Assembly: GCA_937900875.1 (NCBI GenBank)
Contig: CALCGD010000255.1
Coordinates: 1 to 41,181 of the forward strand
Reading direction: 5' to 3'
From: an uncultured Flavobacteriales bacterium
GTDB lineage: Bacteria > Bacteroidota > Bacteroidia > UBA10329
Length of the DNA: 41,181 nucleotides
Position 1 is the stretch's first letter, and every line of letters begins with the position of its first letter. The translations under genes and the position numbers were made by a program. The notes under the pieces are model-generated. The model ran no database searches and was not told the DNA's origin. It saw nothing but the letters and a program-made list of their open reading frames with translations. Below are positions 23,718 through 31,380 of the stretch, piece after piece.

Positions 23718-24762
23718 AATGCCAGTTGGGGTTTTAGGTGGCGGCAGCTTTGGTTCCGCTATTGCTAATCTCTTGGCCGAAAATCAGCCAGTTATTTTGC
23801 TTACGAGAAGTCAAGAAGTGGCTGAGTCAATCAACACAACGCACATCAATCGTGGTAGAACAATGCACGAGAATGTAACTTCAACTACCGAACTAAAAGT
23901 AGTAGCGGAGCAGTGCAAACTCATTTATCCGATAATTCCTTCAGCAGGCTTTAGAGAAACGATTAAATCTCTTGCGCCATATTTAACACCCGAGCACATT
24001 CTGATTCACGGTACCAAAGGAGTTGATGTTCAGCTTCCAGAAGGGCATGATTTAACTGCCGATTATAAGCTGAATCCGAAAATGGTGAATACCATGACGG
24101 AGGTGATTTTGCAAGAAACTGTGGTGAAAAGAGTGGGTTGTTTGGCTGGACCAAATCTAGCAGCTGAAATCCTGAATGGTCAACCTGCTGCAACGGTAAT
24201 TGCCAGTCATTTTGATGAAGTGATAAAAATCGGTCAACGAACATTGCGATCACCTCGTTTTCAAGTGTATGGTAGCCACGATTTAACAGGTGTTGAAATT
24301 GCAGGCGTACTTAAAAACGTCATTGCCCTTGCCGCAGGAGCCTTAAGTGGATTGGGATTTGGTGAAAATGCCAAAGCACTCCTAATTAGTCGTGGATTAG
24401 TAGAAATGATTTATGTGGGCAAAAATCTTGGTGGAGATATTGTTGCATTCTTAGGGTTAGCAGGAATTGGTGATTTAATTGCCACTTGTTCGAGCCCTAA
24501 AAGCCGTAATTATACCGTTGGTTATCGTTTGGCGAAAGGCGAATCGCTAACAGCTATTTTGGCTGATATGGAAGAGGTAGCTGAAGGTTTGAATACACTT
24601 CGGATTTCTCGGGCTATGGCTAATTATCTTGGTTATCGAGCACCTCTTACCGAGACCATCTATGAAGTGATTTATGGCGAAAAAACGGTAGAAGAAGGCC
24701 TTGATTACCTCATGAAGTTTCCGTTCTATGTCGACATCGATAAGTCGATGTTTACAAACTAA
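23692..24762 (+). CDS. gpsA: Glycerol-3-phosphate dehydrogenase [NAD(P)+]
   Basis: Reduces dihydroxyacetone phosphate to sn-glycerol-3-phosphate for phospholipids. 356 residues from ATG 23692, which overlaps the acyltransferase gene by 26 bases and is preceded by AGAAGGA, one of the few SD-like sites here. ATG 23719, one base after the upstream stop, gives 347 residues starting MPVGVLGGGSFGSAIA and is equally possible. Motifs: Rossmann GGGSFGSA, HGTKGVDV, GCLAGPNLAAEI, the catalytic-Lys segment GVEIAGVLKNVIALAAG, and AGIGDLIATCSSPKSRNYTVGY. Its stop is three bases from the convergent SDR gene. Confidence 0.95.
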   Translation: MSSTKSLDKMPVGVLGGGSFGSAIANLLAENQPVILLTRSQEVAESINTTHINRGRTMHENVTSTTELKVVAEQCKLIYPIIPSAGFRETIKSLAPYLTPEHILIHGTKGVDVQLPEGHDLTADYKLNPKMVNTMTEVILQETVVKRVGCLAGPNLAAEILNGQPAATVIASHFDEVIKIGQRTLRSPRFQVYGSHDLTGVEIAGVLKNVIALAAGALSGLGFGENAKALLISRGLVEMIYVGKNLGGDIVAFLGLAGIGDLIATCSSPKSRNYTVGYRLAKGESLTAILADMEEVAEGLNTLRISRAMANYLGYRAPLTETIYEVIYGEKTVEEGLDYLMKFPFYVDIDKSMFTN

Positions 24763-24765
24763 CTC

Positions 24766-25521
24766 CTATTTTCTATCCACCTGTGTGGCACTTCCTTGGC
24801 AGGTTGGGAGAACGAGAATATCCGCCACATTCACATGCTTTGGTCTTGTAGCAGCAAAAACAATGCAATCGGCAATGTCTTTGCCTGTTAGTGCTTCTAT
24901 TCCATCGTAAACTGTTTCGGCACGCTTTTCATCTCCATGAAAACGCACCATTGAGAACTCAGTCTCAACCAATCCAGGAGCTATATTGGTGACTTTGACT
25001 CCTTTATCGTAAAGCTCTCTGCGCAACCCTTCAGAAATGGCATGAACAGCATGCTTAGTAGCGCAATACACGTTTCCGTTTGGATATACTTCATTGCCGG
25101 CAATAGAACCAATGTTGATGATGTGACCTGATTTGGCCTCAACCATACGTGGCGCAATTTCTCGGGTGATATAAAGAAGCCCTTTCACGTTAGTGTCAAT
25201 CATTTTTTCCCAATCATTCACATCGCCTTCGTGAAGCGGGGAGAGGCCAGACGCTAAGCCAGCATTGTTCACCAATACATCGATTGTTCTGTCTCCAATC
25301 TCATTCCGACAAAAATTCTCGACTTCAGCTTTTACTCGAATGTCAAAGGCATGAAAGGAGACCTGAATACCGTATCTCGATGTGAGTTCTGACCGTAATT
25401 TCTCAAGGCGTACTTTTCTTCTTCCAGTTAGGATGAGGTTGTATCCGATTTTAGCGAATTCGATAGCTGTGGCTTCTCCTATTCCTGCGGTGGCACCCGT
25501 AATAATGGCTGTTTTAGACAT
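24766..25521 (-). CDS. SDR-family NAD(P)-dependent oxidoreductase (YdfG-like)
   Basis: Classical short-chain dehydrogenase, 251 residues from ATG 25521; a TTG five codons upstream is unlikely. The cofactor motif is TGATAGIGEATA, followed by LTGRRKVRLEKL with Arg residues that suggest NADP. NNAGLASG is the NNAG motif. The catalytic triad is Ser in NIGSIAG, Tyr and Lys in YCATKHA. The motif PGLVETEFS follows. Closest in pattern to YdfG-type 3-hydroxy acid/serine dehydrogenases; the substrate is not readable. It diverges from the BlaI-type regulator, so the palindrome between them might also affect it. Confidence 0.9.
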   Translation of the reverse strand: MSKTAIITGATAGIGEATAIEFAKIGYNLILTGRRKVRLEKLRSELTSRYGIQVSFHAFDIRVKAEVENFCRNEIGDRTIDVLVNNAGLASGLSPLHEGDVNDWEKMIDTNVKGLLYITREIAPRMVEAKSGHIINIGSIAGNEVYPNGNVYCATKHAVHAISEGLRRELYDKGVKVTNIAPGLVETEFSMVRFHGDEKRAETVYDGIEALTGKDIADCIVFAATRPKHVNVADILVLPTCQGSATQVDRK

Positions 25522-25569
25522 AACGGAAAGGTACAATTTGAACTTAAATAGAATTAAAAACTAAATAAA

Positions 25570-25599
25570 TAGTTATATAACTAATAAGATAGTTATAGA
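25570..25599. promoter_or_regulatory. Candidate BlaI-type operator: perfect 14-bp palindrome plus half-site
   Basis: TAGTTATATAACTA (25570-25583) is a perfect palindrome. A second copy of its left arm, ATAGTTATAGA, lies at 25589-25599, about two turns of helix from the first arm. Both sit 10-40 bases before the BlaI-type gene start. BlaI/MecI regulators bind dyads over their own promoters; the match to this protein is inferred from position. Confidence 0.6.
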
Positions 25600-25608
25600 T
25601 TTATTGCC

Positions 25609-25980
25609 ATGAAAGATTTGACAAAAGCTGAAGAACAGGTGATGCATTCGCTCTGGAAACTTGAGAAAGCATTCGTAAAGGATGTGATTGAGGAGTTTTC
25701 AGAGCCGAAACCTGCCTACAATACCGTGAGTACGATTATCCGAATTCTAGAGAAGAAGGATTTTGTGAGTTACAAAGCATTTGGTAAAACGCATCAATAT
25801 TTCCCAATTGTGAGCAAGGAAGATTATACGAAACACACGGCCGGCCAGTTGGTAGATAATTACTTCGGAGGATCGTTCAAGAATTTGGTTTCTTTTTTCG
25901 TGAAGGACAACGATATGACCGTTAAGGAAATGGACGATTTGATGAAGGTTATTGAAGCTAAAAAAGAACAAAATGGATAG
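25609..25980 (+). CDS. BlaI/MecI/CopY-family transcriptional repressor
   Basis: 123 residues. An N-terminal winged helix: LTKAEEQVMHSLWKLEKAFV, then DVIEEFSEPKPAYNTVSTIIRILEKKDFVSYKAFGKTH, matching the BlaI/MecI pattern of a recognition helix with YNTV-T and wing. The C-terminal dimerisation helices start near residue 70 (KHTAGQLVDNYFGGSFKNLVSFF). The proteolysis-controlled members are normally followed by an M56 (BlaR1-like) sensor peptidase; no such gene is present in this window, so it is an orphan here. Likely represses itself through the palindrome just upstream; it may also regulate the divergent SDR gene. Confidence 0.92.
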   Translation: MKDLTKAEEQVMHSLWKLEKAFVKDVIEEFSEPKPAYNTVSTIIRILEKKDFVSYKAFGKTHQYFPIVSKEDYTKHTAGQLVDNYFGGSFKNLVSFFVKDNDMTVKEMDDLMKVIEAKKEQNG

Positions 25981-26014
25981 AGGCGCGATTCATAGCGTCT
26001 CGCCAGAGAATCGG

Positions 26015-26041
26015 ACTCGCAAAAGCGGGTGGGATTTTTTA
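26015..26041 (+). terminator. Weak putative terminator after the BlaI-type gene
   Basis: A 6-bp stem (ACTCGC 26015-26020 with GCGGGT 26025-26030, one G-T pair) around an AAAA loop, four bases, then a run of T. Short stem and offset T run, so only tentative. Confidence 0.4.
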
Positions 26042-26073
26042 TTTGCGCATATGATATTAAAATGATATCATTG
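26042..26073 (+). promoter_or_regulatory. Candidate promoter of the SPFH module with an overlapping palindrome
   Basis: TTTG (26042-26045), 20-base spacer, TATCATTG (26066-26073; one mismatch from TAnnTTTG). The -7 region overlaps a perfect 10-bp palindrome ATGATATCAT (26062-26071), and ATGATAT occurs again as a direct repeat at 26051-26057. The arrangement looks like a repressor site on the promoter; the Arc-type protein of the same operon is the natural candidate. Confidence 0.5.
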
Positions 26074-26098
26074 TAATGTTGAATTAAATTTAGAAGTC

Positions 26099-26959
26099 AT
26101 GAAAGAAGAAAAGAGAGTAAAGCCTATTTCGGGTTGGTTGATGTTGCCAATGTTGCTTGTATTAATTACAATAATCATCTACACCGGAGTTTCATTAAAT
26201 CAACCAGCGTGGTTAATTAGTTTGTTTATTCCATTAATAGCCATGATTGGGTTTTTCATTGTGAATCCGAATCAATCTATCGTCCTTATTCTATTTGGTA
26301 AATACCAGGGATCCGTGAAAGACAATGGGTTTTTCTGGGTGAACCCGTTCAACCGAAGAAGAAAAATTTCACTTAGAGCTCACAACTTTGATAACGAACC
26401 TATTAAGGTGAATGATAAACTTGGCAACCCAATTATGATTGGTGCTGTTGTGGTTTGGCGAGTAAAAGACACGTTTAAAGCGGCATTTGATGTGAACGAC
26501 TATTTAGAGTTTGTTGGAATACAAAGTGAAGCGGCCTTAAGAAGAATGGCCGGTCATTATCCATATGATGAGTTTCATGATGAAGGAGAAGTAGGTGAAG
26601 TCTCATTAAGATCTGGAGGAAAGGAAGTGAATGATGAGTTGGAGCAAGCTTTAGATCGAAGATTGGCTATTGCAGGAATTGAAGTTTTGGAGGCAAGAAT
26701 CAGTCATTTAGCTTATGCTAATGAGATTGCAGGAGCCATGCTTCAAAGGCAACAAGCCACAGCTATTGTTGCAGCTCGAAGAAAAATTGTTGAAGGTGCA
26801 GTTGGTATGGTAGAAATGGCGTTGGACGAATTGAGCAAGAAGAACATCGTTCATTTGGATGATGAGAAGAAAGCAGCAATGGTCAGCAACTTAATGGTGG
26901 TTTTGTGTTCAGATAAAAGCGCTTCGCCCGTAGTTAATACAGGTTCACTTTATAACTAA
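26099..26959 (+). CDS. SPFH/band 7 domain membrane protein
   Basis: 286 residues. Two adjacent hydrophobic segments, about 13-31 and 35-53, anchor it in the inner membrane. The SPFH/band 7 domain follows from about 55: [57 protein letters not shown], then a helical region [27 protein letters not shown] typical of flotillin-like coiled coils. SPFH proteins assemble into large membrane rings or scaffolds; the role of this subgroup is unknown to me. It leads a run of five genes with spacings of 3-11 bases. Confidence 0.9.
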   Translation: MKEEKRVKPISGWLMLPMLLVLITIIIYTGVSLNQPAWLISLFIPLIAMIGFFIVNPNQSIVLILFGKYQGSVKDNGFFWVNPFNRRRKISLRAHNFDNEPIKVNDKLGNPIMIGAVVVWRVKDTFKAAFDVNDYLEFVGIQSEAALRRMAGHYPYDEFHDEGEVGEVSLRSGGKEVNDELEQALDRRLAIAGIEVLEARISHLAYANEIAGAMLQRQQATAIVAARRKIVEGAVGMVEMALDELSKKNIVHLDDEKKAAMVSNLMVVLCSDKSASPVVNTGSLYN

Positions 26960-26965
26960 GAAGTC

Positions 26966-27121
26966 ATGAAAAAGTATCAGATATTCAAGAAGAAAATGTT
27001 CGAGAGTACAGAGAAGTATGAATCGCGCTTGAACGAAGAGTGCCGAAAAGGATACCGACCAGTTTCCATGGCTTATGACCACACAACTGGATTGACCGTA
27101 TTGTTGGAGAAAACGAGTTAA
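26966..27121 (+). CDS. DUF4177-like miniprotein
   Basis: 51 residues from ATG 26966, six bases after the SPFH stop, ending TAA at 27119-27121. The sequence opens MKKYQIFKKKMFES and continues with ESRLNEECRKGYRPVSM and a final strand LTVLLEK. The pattern 'strand - helix with LNE-GKEGY-PVS - strand' resembles small DUF4177 proteins. No membrane segment or signal peptide. Rich in Lys and Tyr. Position in the tight SPFH operon is the main evidence that it is real; function unknown. Confidence 0.75.
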   Translation: MKKYQIFKKKMFESTEKYESRLNEECRKGYRPVSMAYDHTTGLTVLLEKTS

Positions 27122-27124
27122 GTT

Positions 27125-27295
27125 TTGGCCAAGAAAAAACCATTTGTATTACGTCTCGACCCAGAGATAATGAGCGCCATAGAAAAATGGGCTACGGATG
27201 AATTCCGCAGCTCAAATGGGCAATTGGAATGGCTCGTGAGTAAAGCGTTGAAAGAAGCAGGACGATTACCGAAGAAAAAACCTGATAACGAATAG
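27125..27295 (+). CDS. Arc-type (ribbon-helix-helix) DNA-binding miniprotein
   Basis: 56 residues, starting at TTG 27125 (no ATG available), three bases after the preceding stop. KKKPFVLRLDPEIMSAIEKW supplies the N-terminal beta ribbon (PFVLRLD) and first helix; FRSSNGQLEWLVSKALKEAG gives the second helix with the SxNGQLE turn seen in Arc/MetJ-type repressors. Such proteins bind DNA as dimers, often regulating their own operon. The palindrome over the SPFH promoter would be a fitting target. Not paired with a toxin gene here. Confidence 0.82.
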   Translation: MAKKKPFVLRLDPEIMSAIEKWATDEFRSSNGQLEWLVSKALKEAGRLPKKKPDNE

Positions 27296-27297
27296 TT

Positions 27298-27510
27298 ATG
27301 AAATCAACCCGATTTGAATGCGTAAAATGTCATAGTCGCCAACACACGTCTGGCGAAATAAGAACGACAGGAGGCTTTTGGAGCAAGATTTTCAATGTCC
27401 AGAATCGAAGGTTCATTTCCATTTCATGTCAGAAATGTGGATTCACCGAATTCTATAATCAAGATGGAAAACGAACTGCCGAAAACATCCTAGATTTCTT
27501 CACGAATTAA
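27298..27510 (+). CDS. Zinc-ribbon protein, DUF2082-like
   Basis: 70 residues from ATG 27298, two bases after the Arc-type stop. Two Cys pairs form a zinc ribbon: CVKC near residues 8-11 and CQKC near 44-47. Between them is the characteristic EIRTTGGFWSKIFNVQNRRF. This matches the small 'predicted nucleic-acid-binding Zn-ribbon' family (DUF2082). No known reaction or partner; co-occurrence with the SPFH and Arc-type genes suggests a shared task. Confidence 0.82.
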   Translation: MKSTRFECVKCHSRQHTSGEIRTTGGFWSKIFNVQNRRFISISCQKCGFTEFYNQDGKRTAENILDFFTN

Positions 27511-27521
27511 ACCAATTATCT

Positions 27522-27710
27522 ATGCCAATGAGAAACAAGAGTATTGCAACTGCTATGGCAGTTGGGTCTAGCTTCGGAGTTACCGTTGGAGCTGTAATTG
27601 GTTCTATTACCGATAATGTTCCCATATCCATCGCTTTGGGAATTCCGATTGGGACCTTTATTGGACTTGTGCTCGGGCTTATCTTCAGTCATGAAGATAT
27701 GGAAGAATAA
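27522..27710 (+). CDS. Glycine-rich membrane miniprotein
   Basis: 62 residues, ATG 27522 (a second ATG two codons on is also possible). Two hydrophobic, Gly-patterned segments: about 9-29 (ATAMAVGSSFGVTVGAVIG) and 34-56 (ISIALGIPIGTFIGLVLGLIF), followed by an acidic tail HEDMEE. The GxxxG-like spacing suggests closely packed helices. I do not recognise a named family. It ends the SPFH module and its stop is four bases from the convergent lipoprotein gene. Confidence 0.7.
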   Translation: MPMRNKSIATAMAVGSSFGVTVGAVIGSITDNVPISIALGIPIGTFIGLVLGLIFSHEDMEE

Positions 27711-27714
27711 CCAA

Positions 27715-28890
27715 TCAGTTAATAGGTCGTTTCTTAAGCATTACCACAGAATTACTGAATCTTGTTGAGGTACCACAAATGAAATAAGAACCATCGTGTT
27801 CTATGATGTCGTTTCCACGTTGGTCGTTCAGTTCAAATCCAGCCACCCATTCTTCTAATACGTTTCCTTCAGCATCTGTTTTTATCAGATAAACCTGTTC
27901 GTCATCCGAAAAACTATTGCTTCGACCAACAAAAACATAGTTGCCTTCTGAGTCGGCTAATACAGCTTCACCGCCTTCATGTTTTGTGTTCGTTCCAAAT
28001 TCTTGTTCCCACAACACTTGTCCGCTTGCGTCCAGTTTTGTGGTGAGAATTGAATGATTTGGTTCAGTGCTCGCAGAATGATTGCACATGATATATCCAC
28101 CATCAGAAGTTCGTGCAATGGCCTGACTTTCTTCATACCCTGAGCCTCCATAAGCAAAGGAGGTCAAACTATCTCCTTCGGTGCTCACGCTTTGCAGATA
28201 AATGTCTCGGTCTCCGGCACCAAAGCTTCCGGTAAAACCAAGTAACATCACTTCAAATGAGTTTATCTGAATCAACTCTGAGCCACCATCCAATCCCGCA
28301 CCTCCAAAGGTTCTACTCCAAATTTCGTTGCCGTCAGCATCTGTTTTGATGACGTACATATCTGCCGAGCCAGCCCCGAAACTTTGGGTGGTTCCAACTA
28401 CCATAAACTCACCGCTTTCCAGTTCGATTACATCTTGGCCTTGTTCATTTAGTGGTCCACCAAAGTCCTTCTGCCAAATTTGATTGCCTTCCAAGTCTGT
28501 TTTTGTCAGAAAAACATTCATGTCACCATCTTCGTCTGTTATTCCGCCAACCAGAATCAACGAATTGTTTTGCGTCAACTTTACGCTTGTTCCTGTTGTG
28601 TTGGCGCCAACGGTTCGGTTCAGTTCTAGCTCTCCAGTAAATTTGATAACGTCTAGGTTAAGAAATGAATCATCACCTTGAATACTTGTTCCTACAATGA
28701 TGATTCTGTCTGAAGTAGCAATCAGCCGATTTGCTATCTGACTTCCTCCTGGTATAAGATAGGTTCGTTCAAACTCTATTTGAGGCTGATATGGCGGATT
28801 TTTAATGCATCCTATGCTGCAAATGGCAACGAGAAAAATGAGAAAATGCGAGGTTTTCACGATTGCCGAACGCAGCAGATTGGAAAACAT
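27715..28890 (-). CDS. Lipoprotein with tandem beta-propeller-like repeats
   Basis: 391 residues. A lipoprotein signal (FLIFLVAICSIGC, lipid Cys probably C28). After it come about six repeats of roughly 50 residues, each with a pattern like GNQIWQKDFGG...DVIELESGEFMVVGTTQSFG and DMYVIKTDADGNEIW, typical of Bacteroidota propeller proteins. Predicted to be anchored to the outer membrane, facing periplasm or surface. No enzymatic motif. Its start is seven bases after the M28 peptidase stop, so the two form an operon. Function unknown. Confidence 0.82.
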   Translation of the reverse strand: MFSNLLRSAIVKTSHFLIFLVAICSIGCIKNPPYQPQIEFERTYLIPGGSQIANRLIATSDRIIIVGTSIQGDDSFLNLDVIKFTGELELNRTVGANTTGTSVKLTQNNSLILVGGITDEDGDMNVFLTKTDLEGNQIWQKDFGGPLNEQGQDVIELESGEFMVVGTTQSFGAGSADMYVIKTDADGNEIWSRTFGGAGLDGGSELIQINSFEVMLLGFTGSFGAGDRDIYLQSVSTEGDSLTSFAYGGSGYEESQAIARTSDGGYIMCNHSASTEPNHSILTTKLDASGQVLWEQEFGTNTKHEGGEAVLADSEGNYVFVGRSNSFSDDEQVYLIKTDAEGNVLEEWVAGFELNDQRGNDIIEHDGSYFICGTSTRFSNSVVMLKKRPIN

Positions 28891-28897
28891 TGTCTAA

Positions 28898-30115
28898 TCA
28901 AAACTGAACCTTTTTCTTGATTGTTTTCTCGCCACGCTTTATCACAACCTTGGTTTTATCTCCTTTTTTAAATGCTGAAAGTCCCTGCATATAACTTTGC
29001 ATATCTGTTACCTCAATCTTCCCCATTTTAATGACAATATCGCCCTCAATCATACCAGCATTATCTGCTGTTCTTCCTTCTTTAACGCCCGAAATACGCA
29101 TGCCTGCTCCATCAAAAAGATAATCAGGAACTACGCCTAGAGTTACGCTAAATCGTGGGCTGCTACTTGCGTCTGGTTCCTTTGTTTTGGTGAATTTAAT
29201 CTTGCCGCCATCATCCAAATTGGTGATTAGGCTAAAAATGAAACCTCCGATTTTATGCATTCCATCAAAATTCACCTTGTCCACATCATCACTTGGCTTG
29301 TGGTAGTCATCGTGCTGCCCGGTAAAGAAATGTAGTACAGGAATATCCTTTAGATAGAAAGAGGTGTGATCACTCGGCCCAACTCCACTTTCAGATAAGA
29401 CTAATTTGAACTCACTTTTATTCAATTCAGGAAGCAAACTCTTCCAAATAGGCGAGGTGCCTGTTCCGTTAATGGCTAATGTGTTCTCTTCATTCAAACG
29501 ACCAACCATGTCCATGTTTATCATGTAGTTCACATCATCTAGCTTTAAAGTTGGCTCTTTTGTGAAATAGTTTGAACCCCAAAGTCCACGCTCTTCTCCT
29601 GAAAAAGCAATGAAGAGATAGTTGTTCGATTTCGCATCAGATTTTAACTTTTCAGCCAGCATCAACATCACCGCGATGCCGCTTGCGTTATCGTCAGCTC
29701 CATTATGAATGGCCGGTTCGCCACTGTGCAACGAGCCATGAGAACCATAGCCTAAATGGTCGTAATGTGCGCCAATAACAACCGTAGTTTTAGCTCCATT
29801 GTCGATGAAGCCAGCCACATTTCTGCCAACAACTCTACCAGTATCTGCTGCCGCAGTAGAATGTGGGTCTTGTTCTTGTTTTCTTGAAAATGTTTGGAAG
29901 TAACCGTCAGTTCCTTTTGGAGTAAGACCGATTTCCGCATATCGTTCTGCGATAAAAATAGCTGCTAATTCCTCGCCTTTTGTGCCTATTTCTCGTCCTT
30001 CTAACTTGTCATCTGCCAAATAGGTAACATCAGAAGTTAGCTGCGTTAATCCGTTTTGGGACCAACCCATTTGGGCTAAAAGAACAAAACTTAAAAGGAT
30101 AAATAGGTGCTTCAT
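28898..30115 (-). CDS. Exported M28-family zinc peptidase with C-terminal PDZ domain
   Basis: 405 residues. Signal peptide MKHLFILLSFVLLAQMGWSQ. The M28 (aminopeptidase Y-like) domain carries the five zinc ligands: His in GAHYDHLGYG, Asp in NGADDNASG, Glu pair in FSGEERGLWG, Asp in INMDMVGR and His in SDHTSFYLK. A PDZ domain covers about 320-400 (VTLGVVPDYLFDGAGM, GMIEGDIVIKMG). Secreted or periplasmic; cleaves N-terminal residues or small peptides, according to the family. First gene of a pair with the propeller lipoprotein; divergent from the PD40 lipoprotein gene with 73 bases between. Confidence 0.94.
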   Translation of the reverse strand: MKHLFILLSFVLLAQMGWSQNGLTQLTSDVTYLADDKLEGREIGTKGEELAAIFIAERYAEIGLTPKGTDGYFQTFSRKQEQDPHSTAAADTGRVVGRNVAGFIDNGAKTTVVIGAHYDHLGYGSHGSLHSGEPAIHNGADDNASGIAVMLMLAEKLKSDAKSNNYLFIAFSGEERGLWGSNYFTKEPTLKLDDVNYMINMDMVGRLNEENTLAINGTGTSPIWKSLLPELNKSEFKLVLSESGVGPSDHTSFYLKDIPVLHFFTGQHDDYHKPSDDVDKVNFDGMHKIGGFIFSLITNLDDGGKIKFTKTKEPDASSSPRFSVTLGVVPDYLFDGAGMRISGVKEGRTADNAGMIEGDIVIKMGKIEVTDMQSYMQGLSAFKKGDKTKVVIKRGEKTIKKKVQF

Positions 30116-30160
30116 TTTCTTGGATTTAGCGCGAATTTCGCAATACTAAATCGATAGGCG

Positions 30161-30168
30161 TAGTTTTG
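30161..30168 (+). promoter_or_regulatory. -7 promoter element (TAGTTTTG) of the PD40 lipoprotein gene
   Basis: A perfect TAnnTTTG 20 bases before the ATG at 30189, with a weak TTTCG at the -33 distance (30136-30140). Confidence 0.55.
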
Positions 30169-30188
30169 CCCGCAAATACCCTCTTCAA

Positions 30189-31283
30189 ATGAGATTTCTT
30201 CCAATTCTAATATTCATTCTTGTCTTTGTTTCGTGTGGAGATAAGAAGCCTGATTCCCACTCGGGCGCCACAAAAACAAGCCTATTGCATTATCCTCAGG
30301 AGACACATTTCGATACCATTATTCAACTTACAAATGGGGGAGATAATGCAGAGGCATATTGGAGTTTTGACAACAGTAAAATTGTGTTTCAGGCAACTAA
30401 TTCTGCTTGGGGCGATTCATGCGATCAGATTTATTTCACCAAGCTAGCAGATGCTGAACGAATGTTGACTGAGCGTCCGCAACTCATTAGCACTGGAAAA
30501 GGAAGAACCACTTGTTCGTATTTCATGCCTGGAGACAGCACCATTATTTATGCATCTACTCATTTAGCAAGCGAAGATTGCCCACCAAAACCTGATAAGC
30601 GAGAAGACGGAAAATATGTTTGGCCCGTTTATGCTGGCTTCGACATTTTTGTTGCCGATTTGAACGGTAATATCCTTTCGCAACTAACAAATGAAGCTGG
30701 TTATGATGCAGAACCAACCGTTTCTCCTAAAGGAGATTTGATTGTTTTTACTAGCCTTAGAACCGGAGATTTGGAATTATATACCATGAAAATTGATGGT
30801 TCTGATGTCAAGCAAATTACCTCGGAATTGGGTTATGATGGTGGTGCGTTCTTCTCTCCAGACGGAACAAAGTTGATTTTCAGAAGCAGTCGTCCTCAAA
30901 CGGAAGAAGAAATTGCTGATTACAAAGATTTGCTACTTCAAGGATTGGTAACTCCCACCGAAATGGAATTGTACATCTGTAATGTGGATGGTTCGGACGT
31001 GAGAAAGATTACTGATTTAGGAAATGCTAACTGGGCTCCTTTCTTCCATCCATCTGGCGAAAAGGTTATTTTCTCTTCAAATCATGCATCTGAGAAAGGA
31101 TATCCTTTCAATTTGTTCATGATCAATGTCGATGGAACAGGATTGGAGCAGATTACCTATGATGGGATATTCGATGCATTCCCTATGTTTTCTCCTTCTG
31201 GTGAATACCTGATTTTTTCTTCAAATCGTAACAATGGCGGTACCCATGATACCAATTTATTCCTAGCTAGGTGGAAGGACTAA
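30189..31283 (+). CDS. TolB-like PD40 beta-propeller lipoprotein
   Basis: 364 residues. Signal peptide with lipobox FVSC (lipid Cys C16). At least five PD40 (WD40-like) blades: YWSFDNSKIVFQATNS, TVSPKGDLIVFTSLRTGDLELYTM, FFSPDGTKLIFRSSRP, FFHPSGEKVIFSSNH and MFSPSGEYLIFSSNRN. These resemble the TolB propeller but with no TolB N-terminal domain. Likely a periplasm-facing outer membrane lipoprotein. The ligand is unknown; a sugar- or protein-binding role is only a guess. Monocistronic as far as seen. Confidence 0.87.
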   Translation: MRFLPILIFILVFVSCGDKKPDSHSGATKTSLLHYPQETHFDTIIQLTNGGDNAEAYWSFDNSKIVFQATNSAWGDSCDQIYFTKLADAERMLTERPQLISTGKGRTTCSYFMPGDSTIIYASTHLASEDCPPKPDKREDGKYVWPVYAGFDIFVADLNGNILSQLTNEAGYDAEPTVSPKGDLIVFTSLRTGDLELYTMKIDGSDVKQITSELGYDGGAFFSPDGTKLIFRSSRPQTEEEIADYKDLLLQGLVTPTEMELYICNVDGSDVRKITDLGNANWAPFFHPSGEKVIFSSNHASEKGYPFNLFMINVDGTGLEQITYDGIFDAFPMFSPSGEYLIFSSNRNNGGTHDTNLFLARWKD

Positions 31284-31302
31284 TAGGAGTCAATAATCGG
31301 GC

Positions 31303-31380
31303 TCAGTAAGCTTGAACGAGAACAAACAGCGCCACTGCTAATAAGAATATTGCAAAAGAACGAGTCGTATTAAAATAAAT
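31303..31380 (-). other. Possible 25-residue membrane micro-ORF with ATT start
   Basis: Immediately after the FMN reductase stop, the frame starting ATT at 31380 shares one base with that TGA and reads 25 codons to TGA at 31303. It begins IYFNTTRSFAIFLLAVALF and is a single hydrophobic helix with a positive flank. No ATG, GTG or TTG precedes the helix, so an unusual ATT start would be needed. Weak; it may be chance. The rest of 31284-31379 holds nothing else I can identify. Confidence 0.2.

Noticed and set aside
27125-27295. Arc-type protein as an antitoxin of a toxin-antitoxin pair
   Set aside because: No adjacent gene resembles a toxin; the neighbours are an SPFH operon miniprotein and a zinc ribbon.
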